Assembly: GCA_937928585.1 (NCBI GenBank)
Contig: CALEZK010000302.1
Span: 1-6,979, forward strand
Source of the DNA: an uncultured bacterium
Lineage (GTDB): Bacteria > Hydrogenedentota > Hydrogenedentia > Hydrogenedentales > SLHB01
Length of the DNA stretch: 6,979 nt
Reading direction: 5' to 3'
Shown: in pieces, positions 1 through 4,643 of the stretch
Layout: each line of letters opens with the position of its first letter
How positions within the stretch are numbered: position 1 is the first letter of the stretch
Notes under the pieces: generated by a model
The model's input: only the letters and a program-made list of their open reading frames with translations
Databases searched by the model: none
What the model was told of the DNA's origin: nothing
Translations under genes and position numbers: made by a program

Positions 1-321
1 CTTCGCAAAGGCCATCGCATGACGCGCGAAGGAAGCAAAGGCCGGAATCGTGGCTTCATCCTGTTAACCGGTTCAGTTCGTATTCAAAAGTCGGATATGC
101 CAGACACCAAATCCAAAGCCCCCGAATTGCTCGGCGAAGTCATGCAGTTCAATCCAAAGAAAATGCGGACGGCTACTGTCTGGGCGAATGAAGACCTCCT
201 GGTCCTGCGATTCATGTGGGAAGAGTTTTGGGCGGCGGTCGATCGTTATTTTTCCGAAGAAGACCGAATTCTTGTGCGCGAATCCATGGAACGTCGCGCG
301 TGGGAGCATTTCACCGCGTAG
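1..321 (+). CDS. Cyclic-nucleotide-binding (CRP-like) domain protein, C-terminal part, 5' end outside window
   Basis: The frame is open from the first base, so the gene starts upstream; 106 residues are visible before the TAG at 319-321. An in-frame ATG at 19 lies in the middle of the domain and is unlikely to be the start. The visible part reads as the second half of a CNB beta-barrel: an early G..(M)TREG stretch (visible residues 4-11), the FILLTGSVRI strand (19-28), then a phosphate-binding-cassette-like segment with G45-E46 and R56-T-A-T-V60, and a closing helix. In this family the Glu and Arg of the cassette contact the ribose and phosphate of cAMP or cGMP; both positions seem present, so ligand binding is possible, though the insert between them is lysine-rich. 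No DNA-binding helix-turn-helix follows, so the domain is C-terminal here and the output domain, if any, is upstream. Family assignment is fairly firm; the role is unknown. Confidence 0.72.
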   Translation, partial: LRKGHRMTREGSKGRNRGFILLTGSVRIQKSDMPDTKSKAPELLGEVMQFNPKKMRTATVWANEDLLVLRFMWEEFWAAVDRYFSEEDRILVRESMERRAWEHFTA

Positions 322-342
322 GTCGCGGGAAACCCCGTCACC
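321..342 (+). terminator. Possible weak terminator hairpin after the CNB gene
   Basis: Bases 321-329 can pair with 334-342 around an AAAC loop (330-333). The stem has 9 positions: seven Watson-Crick pairs, one G-T and one C-C mismatch. A T-rich run (about 348-361, ATTTCGTTTTGTT-like) follows but starts 6-7 bases past the stem, so this is not a textbook intrinsic terminator. The hairpin begins on the last base of the stop codon and sits 32 bases before the next start codon, where it could also affect translation of the aminotransferase. Seen by eye only; no folding energy was computed. Confidence 0.3.
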
Positions 343-363
343 ATAGCTATTTCGTTTTGTTAC

Positions 364-370
364 AGGGGAG
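364..370 (+). promoter_or_regulatory. Ribosome binding site of the aminotransferase
   Basis: A purine-rich AGGGGAG ends 4 bases before the ATG at 375. The spacing is a little short but usable. It supports 375 as the true start rather than the in-frame ATG at 216, which lies inside the upstream CNB gene and would prepend 53 residues that look like out-of-frame translation, burying the Tat leader. Confidence 0.65.
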
Positions 371-374
371 CAGC

Positions 375-467
375 ATGCAACACGACTCACTATACCGTCG
401 CGACTTCCTCAAGACGGCGGCAATCGCAACGGCCGTAACCACCAGCGGTATCACCATAGCCGGCGCA
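375..467 (+). other. Twin-arginine (Tat) signal peptide coding region
   Basis: Residues 1-31 of the aminotransferase: a short polar n-region, the RRDFLK motif at 8-13, a moderately hydrophobic h-region without charges (14-28) and a small-residue A-G-A end at 29-31. The motif lacks the preferred Ser/Thr before the arginines (Tyr instead), but the FLK part is canonical. Low hydrophobicity fits Tat better than Sec. Cleavage after residue 31 is a guess; the leader might stay as an anchor. Confidence 0.8.
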
Positions 468-1721
468 GACTCGAAAAAGCCCGCGCTGCTTGGGGGCGAA
501 GCGGTCCGCAAGGAACCATTTGCCTCGTGGCCGATCTATGACCCCGCGGAAGAAGCGAGATGGTTGGAGACGCTTCGCGCCAAGTCCTGGTATCGATTCG
601 GTAGTGGCGCTTCTAACGTGGTGGACTTTGAGAAGCGTTACGCCGAAATGATTGGCGTGAAACACTGTCTGGCGATCGCGAATGGCACAAGCGCGTTGAT
701 TACATCGTTGAATGTGCTCGATATTGGACCTGGCGATGAAGGGATCGTGCCACCCTATACGTTTTCGGCCACGATTAACGCAGTGTTGTTGCAACACGCC
801 TTGCCGGTCTTTGTGGACACCGATATCAACACGTTTCAAATCGACGCGACAAAAATTGAAGCGGCTTTGACGGAAAACACGCGCTGCCTGTTGCCGGTGC
901 ATCTGGGCGGCGCTGCGTATGACGTCGACGCTGTTGCCGCGATTGCCGCAAAGCATCGCATTCCCGTCGTTGAAGATGCATGTCAATCACACCTCGGCGA
1001 ATGGCGCGGAAAGCGCGTAGGGTCATTCGGCGCTACGGGGTGTTATAGTTTCCAAGTGTCCAAGAACATCAGTTGCGGCGACGGCGGCGCGTTCCTGACC
1101 AACGACGACGCGCTTATGCATTCCGCATTCGCCTTTCACACCAACGGTCGCGGGTACCCGGGGGTGAAGCACGAAGGCGCATATGCGCGGAGTGGGGCGA
1201 ATCTCCGGTTGACGGAGTTTCAGGGCGCCATTCTTCTGGGACAACTCGACCGGGTAGAGGCGCAGAGCAAGACGCGCGAGGAGAACGCGGCTTACCTCAC
1301 GAGTCGAATCGAGAAGATTCCGGGCATCACCCCGGTAAAGCCGTACGCTGGCTGCACGCGCAACGCCTATCATTTGTATATGTTTCGATACGATCCCGAA
1401 GCCTTTGGCGGGCTCCCGCGCGCGACGTTCCTGAAGGCCATGGGCGCGGAAGGCATTCCAGCTTCACCTGGTTATCGCAGGCTCAACGTGGAGCCGTTCA
1501 TTCGAGAGCGCGTCACTTCCCGCACATACATGCGCGTATATGGCGAGCAGCGCATCAAGCAGTATCTGGAAAGCCTGGAATGTCCCGAGAACGATAAAGT
1601 CACGGAACAGGCGGTATGGTTTACGCAGGGGATGCTGCTCGGGCCGCGCGAAGATATGGATCAGATCGCGAATGCCATCGAGAAAATTAGCGCCCATGCA
1701 AAAGACCTCTTGAACGTCTAG
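375..1721 (+). CDS. DegT/DnrJ/EryC1/StrS-family PLP aminotransferase with a Tat signal peptide
   Basis: Predicted 448 residues. The N-terminus carries Y7-R8-R9-D-F-L-K13, close to the Tat consensus, then a mildly hydrophobic Ala/Thr-rich stretch (about 14-28) and an A-G-A site at 29-31, so the enzyme is probably exported folded with its cofactor. The mature part is a full fold-type I sugar aminotransferase of usual length (about 400): NGTSA near residue 100, the E200-D201-A-C-Q204 segment whose Asp contacts the PLP ring nitrogen, K230 in S-F-Q-V-S-K-N as the Schiff-base lysine, G-D-G-G at 235-238, and a conserved N-L-R-L-T-E-F-Q block about 65 residues later. The family usually transfers an amino group from Glu or Gln to a keto sugar nucleotide in the cytoplasm; a few members are dehydratases, but the lysine here argues for aminotransferase chemistry. 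The substrate is unknown, and no nucleotide-sugar genes sit nearby. It probably shares an mRNA with the dehydrogenase 36 bases downstream. Confidence 0.9.
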   Translation: MQHDSLYRRDFLKTAAIATAVTTSGITIAGADSKKPALLGGEAVRKEPFASWPIYDPAEEARWLETLRAKSWYRFGSGASNVVDFEKRYAEMIGVKHCLAIANGTSALITSLNVLDIGPGDEGIVPPYTFSATINAVLLQHALPVFVDTDINTFQIDATKIEAALTENTRCLLPVHLGGAAYDVDAVAAIAAKHRIPVVEDACQSHLGEWRGKRVGSFGATGCYSFQVSKNISCGDGGAFLTNDDALMHSAFAFHTNGRGYPGVKHEGAYARSGANLRLTEFQGAILLGQLDRVEAQSKTREENAAYLTSRIEKIPGITPVKPYAGCTRNAYHLYMFRYDPEAFGGLPRATFLKAMGAEGIPASPGYRRLNVEPFIRERVTSRTYMRVYGEQRIKQYLESLECPENDKVTEQAVWFTQGMLLGPREDMDQIANAIEKISAHAKDLLNV

Positions 1722-1742
1722 AACTACCCAGAGTAAATCTTC

Positions 1743-1747
1743 AAGGA
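1743..1747 (+). promoter_or_regulatory. Ribosome binding site that selects a GTG start
   Basis: AAGGA lies 10 bases before GTG 1758. No comparable motif stands before the later in-frame ATGs at 1791 and 1803, nor before the in-frame GTG at 1842 that would give a leaderless protein. This favours translation from 1758 and therefore inclusion of the hydrophobic leader. Confidence 0.55.
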
Positions 1748-1757
1748 ATGCAACACA

Positions 1758-1832
1758 GTGCCGCCGAACTTTCAACTACGTATTTTCGTCATGGCCTTAT
1801 TCATGTGTTTCATCACCTGTACCGCGCTCGCC
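1758..1832 (+). other. Sec-type signal peptide or membrane anchor of the dehydrogenase
   Basis: Residues 1-25: a short n-region with one arginine (R8), a strongly hydrophobic core (about 9-21, rich in Ile, Phe, Met and Leu) and a T-A-L-A end before S26. There is no twin arginine. Cys17 and Cys21 do not sit in a convincing lipobox. The first strand of the enzyme begins at about A28-V-R-V-L-V, exactly where cytoplasmic homologues start, so the leader is an add-on and not part of the fold. Confidence 0.65.
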
Positions 1833-2789
1833 TCGGACGCAGTGCGCGTGCTCGTGCCGAAGCAGTGGGAGGAATCCCTCTCCGACCTGAGCGCTGCGCA
1901 TCCAAACCTCGAGATCGTCACATATGCAAGCCCGGGTGAAATGGCATCGCGTATTGGCGAGTGTGACGGCATCATCGGCGAGCCGGATGAAAGCGTCGTA
2001 AGGGCATCCCCGAGATTGCGCTGGATTCAAGCGCGCTTTGCGGGCATGGAGTCGCTCATGTGGCTGCGACAATTCGAAGATCGTGGGCTCGTGCTCACAA
2101 ACGCCAAAATATTAATGGGGCCGCAACTCGCGGACCATGCATTTGCGCTGCTGCTTTCGCTGACGCGAAACATGCGCTTTTACGGCGACGCCATGCGAGA
2201 CGGGACTTGGGATCGATCGGGTGGCCTGAAGTTACTCGAACTGCGCGACAAGACCATGCTCGTGATCGGTCTCGGCGGCGCGGGAATGCAAATTGCCGAA
2301 AGAGCAAACGCGTTCGGCATGCGGGTGATCGCAATCGACAGACATGATTTGCCGCTGATGGAAGGAATCGCGAAATTGGGGAGGCCGGATGAAATTTTGG
2401 CCTTCTTGCCTGAGGCGGACGTTGTGGTAAGCGCTGTTCCGCTGACCGAGGAATCCCAGAATCTGTTGGACGCGGACGCAATCGCCGTGATGAAGCAAGG
2501 AGCAATCGTAATCAACATATCCCGGGGGCGCGTCATCAACACAGATGCGCTAACGGAAGCGTTGCGCTCTGGCAAACTCGGCGGAGCGGGGTTGGACGTT
2601 ACGGAACCCGAGCCATTGCCCGCAGACCACGCTCTCTGGAAAATGCCGAACGTAATCATCTCGCCGCATATCGCGGGATTTTCGGATGGCCGCGATCCCC
2701 GCACGCTTGAACTCGTGCGTGACAATATCGGGCGGTTTGCGAGAGGTCTTGCACTTAAGAATGTGGTAGACCTCTCGGCGGGATACTAG
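1758..2789 (+). CDS. D-2-hydroxyacid dehydrogenase (NAD-type) with an apparent N-terminal signal peptide
   Basis: Predicted 343 residues from GTG 1758. After a leader (1-25) comes the substrate domain, with R-W-I-Q-A-R-F-A-G as in the D-2-hydroxyacid dehydrogenase subgroup of the PGDH superfamily, then the Rossmann domain with G171-L-G173-G-A-G176 and D194 at the end of the second strand, which favours NAD over NADP. The catalytic triad is intact: R256 in I-S-R-G-R, E285 in D-V-T-E-P-E-P (29 residues after the Arg, as in SerA), and H304 in S-P-H-I-A-G. The family reversibly reduces 2-oxo acids to D-2-hydroxy acids; the substrate cannot be read from sequence. The hydrophobic N-terminus with A-L-A at 23-25 is unusual, since NAD is not normally available outside the cytoplasm. 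It follows the aminotransferase by 36 bases and is likely co-transcribed. Function class is firm; location and pathway are inferred. Confidence 0.9.
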   Translation: MPPNFQLRIFVMALFMCFITCTALASDAVRVLVPKQWEESLSDLSAAHPNLEIVTYASPGEMASRIGECDGIIGEPDESVVRASPRLRWIQARFAGMESLMWLRQFEDRGLVLTNAKILMGPQLADHAFALLLSLTRNMRFYGDAMRDGTWDRSGGLKLLELRDKTMLVIGLGGAGMQIAERANAFGMRVIAIDRHDLPLMEGIAKLGRPDEILAFLPEADVVVSAVPLTEESQNLLDADAIAVMKQGAIVINISRGRVINTDALTEALRSGKLGGAGLDVTEPEPLPADHALWKMPNVIISPHIAGFSDGRDPRTLELVRDNIGRFARGLALKNVVDLSAGY

Positions 2790-2837
2790 ACACGCCCGAG
2801 CTGCCATCGATTCTCAGAACCCGTGGGGTACGGGGAA
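2790..2837. other. Tail-to-tail junction between the two transcription units
   Basis: Forty-eight bases separate the stop of the dehydrogenase (TAG, 2787-2789) from the stop of the minus-strand operon (TAA on the minus strand, 2838-2840). The only fold I see is a 5-bp stem, 2820-2824 with 2830-2834, around a GGGGT loop, with no T run on either side. If transcription stops here it is by a weak or factor-dependent terminator. Confidence 0.5.
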
Positions 2838-3551
2838 TTATCGTTCCGCCTCGGCGAGGGCCTTGATGCAGTTTTCGGTAAGCGGGAATTCGCCCGGGTA
2901 AGGCAATCGTTCTGCGTGAAGGTCTAGGAAGTAAACCCACGACCAACCATCCTTGGGTTTCTCGATCAACACGGGAATTCGACGTGCCGACGCAAGAAAC
3001 TTCTCGCCGGCGCCTTCGCGCGCCATCGTCTCGGCAAGGTTGCCGTGAAGGCGAAAGAAACGGTCAAGGCCTAGTGTTCCCGCTCCGGCGGGCGCAGGAA
3101 GTTCTCCTCCATGCGCCGCGCTCTGCTTTACGGCAACGGTAAGAGCCAGAAGCTCCGATTCGTTCGATACCGCATAGCCCAGGTAGAAATACCCCTTTAC
3201 GGTTTCCGCCATTGAGCGCAGTGTGTACGCTTTTGCGTTGTTAATGCGGCCCAGCAGCAGCGCATCGACTGATCCGGTGGTTTTGTGGTCGAAGCGCGAT
3301 GAAATTGTGTAGCCCAAGGGGGGGACTTCCGGGCTGAGCCGGAACGGATTGCCCGTACTTGCGAGTGCCGGCCATTCACCGTCGTTGTATTGGGCGTACG
3401 CGCGCGCAATCAGTGACACACTGGTGAGCGTGTTCCCTTCGTCTTTCAGCGGCGCGACGGCTTGCCTTTGTTTGTTGAGAAAATGAAAGGTGACGGTAAA
3501 TACAAAAATCAGGGTCGCCACCGTAATCCAGTATCCGCCCCCGTGCTTCAT
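2838..3551 (-). CDS. Membrane-anchored protein of unknown function, last gene of the operon
   Basis: Predicted 237 residues; I do not recognise a named family. One transmembrane segment at about 8-25 follows a short lysine/histidine-containing N-terminus, so the remaining 210 residues probably face the periplasm. There is no prepilin-peptidase site (no Gly before F-T-L-x-E). The C-terminus, W-V-Y-F-L-D-L-H near 205-212 followed by P-Y-P-G-E-F-P-L-T-E, resembles the end of pseudopilin-like proteins of planctomycete-type bacteria, which usually read D-G-H in place of D-L-H. Near residues 45-60 an A-R-A-Y-A-Q-Y-N-D-G-E-W-P stretch also recalls those proteins. This suggests a degenerate relative that uses a plain anchor. 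The ATG overlaps the stop of the upstream gene by 4 bases (ATGA) and has no clear Shine-Dalgarno motif, so it is probably translated by coupling. Confidence 0.75.
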   Translation of the reverse strand: MKHGGGYWITVATLIFVFTVTFHFLNKQRQAVAPLKDEGNTLTSVSLIARAYAQYNDGEWPALASTGNPFRLSPEVPPLGYTISSRFDHKTTGSVDALLLGRINNAKAYTLRSMAETVKGYFYLGYAVSNESELLALTVAVKQSAAHGGELPAPAGAGTLGLDRFFRLHGNLAETMAREGAGEKFLASARRIPVLIEKPKDGWSWVYFLDLHAERLPYPGEFPLTENCIKALAEAER

Positions 3552-4615
3552 GCCCGCACCATGATGCCACGGCGATCAAGAATCGTGGCAAGAATCCCCA
3601 GTAATGCAATCGGGACGATTCCGATGAGGAGCAGCGTAAGCAAGGGAGACGAAATCAACAGCGCGTCCGGCAGAAGATCCATGTAAATTCCCAAAACGAT
3701 GCCGCCCACGGCGAACATGAGCAGGAGGTTCTTCCCCAGACTGCTCAGTAGTGGGAATCGGAAACCGGCGAGACTGAACGCATAGAACATCATCAGCATG
3801 AATCCGCCAATGGCCACAGACCAAAGCTGCAGCGACGCGGTGGTGTCATGGTGGGACCCCGGTTGAATCCAGTCCATGCAAAAAGCGCCGATCATCGCGT
3901 ACATGCTAATCGGCACGATGCGATCCTTAAAGGCACCGGTGGGGTTACTGAGGTCGGAATAGTACCACTGCCCGAAGCAGGTGCCGGCAATGGCCACAAT
4001 ACAGAGGCCCGCGGCGCCGAAGGGAAACCGGATGAGGTTGAGTACGTCTTCATACCACTCGCGATGATCGAAGCGCGGCGACTCGAAGAGCAGCGCATGA
4101 CCAAGCATCAGCGCAAACGCCACCAGAATTCGCCGGTCAGCGTTTGCGATTATCGCGATTGATATGAAAGCGGCCAGTGTGCCCAATGCGATGCAGGAGA
4201 AAGTGCCCAGATACAAAAACTCCGCCCACCGAACTTCGCCATGTTCAAGGTAATTCAGGAGTACCGAATCAATCCCCGCCAGTGCGTATAACAGCGAAAC
4301 ACGTCGTAGCCCATACAGCGCCGCTGATAATTTACCCCTCTTGCGAAGGCGGCTCGTGAATGCTGTGTAACCCACGAATCCCATCATGAACACAAACAAC
4401 GCCTGACCAAGATCGATAAAGGTAATTATCGGCGGCCAACCGTCATAGTAGTCATATCCATGGTTCAGCATGGGAGACCCAAGGACCGCTTTCCCCATTA
4501 CCATATCGCCGGAATACTCGGCCGTGCCCATGGAAACGATTAACAAGATAACGACGAGCCCCCGTGCCTGGTCGAGCCAGTCGTATCGAGGGTGTAACTG
4601 CGGCACTTCCTGCAT
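3548..4615 (-). CDS. Multi-pass membrane protein resembling NagX/HGSNAT (DUF5009) acyltransferases
   Basis: Predicted 355 residues with about ten transmembrane segments (about 17-33, 66-86, 104-120, 133-157, 160-176, 198-216, 233-248, 264-284, 292-311, 319-346). The start R-Y-D-W-L-D-Q-A-R-G-L at 10-20 is the hallmark opening of heparan-alpha-glucosaminide N-acetyltransferase-like and related membrane acyltransferases. T-F-I-D-L-G-Q-A-L-F-V-F at 65-76 matches their second conserved block, and L-G-K-N-L-L-L at 293-299 the late block. Characterised relatives move an acetyl group from cytoplasmic acetyl-CoA to a sugar on the other side of the membrane. The His-x-x-Trp expected just before the second block is not clear: Y57 stands three before W60, and the nearest histidine is H52. 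It is the middle gene of the operon, 28 bases after the YfhO-like gene and overlapping the next. Family moderately sure; substrate unknown. Confidence 0.72.
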   Translation of the reverse strand: MQEVPQLHPRYDWLDQARGLVVILLIVSMGTAEYSGDMVMGKAVLGSPMLNHGYDYYDGWPPIITFIDLGQALFVFMMGFVGYTAFTSRLRKRGKLSAALYGLRRVSLLYALAGIDSVLLNYLEHGEVRWAEFLYLGTFSCIALGTLAAFISIAIIANADRRILVAFALMLGHALLFESPRFDHREWYEDVLNLIRFPFGAAGLCIVAIAGTCFGQWYYSDLSNPTGAFKDRIVPISMYAMIGAFCMDWIQPGSHHDTTASLQLWSVAIGGFMLMMFYAFSLAGFRFPLLSSLGKNLLLMFAVGGIVLGIYMDLLPDALLISSPLLTLLLIGIVPIALLGILATILDRRGIMVRA

Positions 4616-4627
4616 GTTTTGCAGACT

Positions 4628-4634
4628 CCTTTAC
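4628..4634 (-). promoter_or_regulatory. Ribosome binding site of the acyltransferase-like gene
   Basis: On the minus strand AAAGGAG lies 10 bases before the ATG at 4615, inside the 28-base gap after the YfhO-like gene. It supports 4615 as the start and indicates independent initiation within an operon. Confidence 0.65.
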
Positions 4635-4643
4635 GTATAGCAG

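Noticed and set aside
216..374. N-terminal extension of the aminotransferase from an in-frame ATG at 216
   Set aside because: It overlaps the end of the CNB gene in another frame, the translated residues are arginine-rich shadow-like sequence, and the AGGGGAG site and Tat leader both point to ATG 375.
322..374. Sigma-70-type promoter for the aminotransferase
   Set aside because: I could not find a -35/-10 pair with acceptable spacing in this gap; promoter consensus in this lineage is also unknown.
73..390. Minus-strand open frame of 105 codons opposite the CNB gene
   Set aside because: It has no recognisable motif and overlaps the well-supported CNB frame almost completely; its presence fits chance open frames in GC-rich DNA.
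390..986. Minus-strand open frame of 198 codons opposite the aminotransferase
   Set aside because: Its composition is rich in Arg, Cys and His with no domain, and it is antisense to conserved aminotransferase motifs.
2820..2834. Bidirectional intrinsic terminator between the convergent units
   Set aside because: The stem is only 5 bp and no T run follows on either strand, so it is mentioned within the junction and not called as a terminator.
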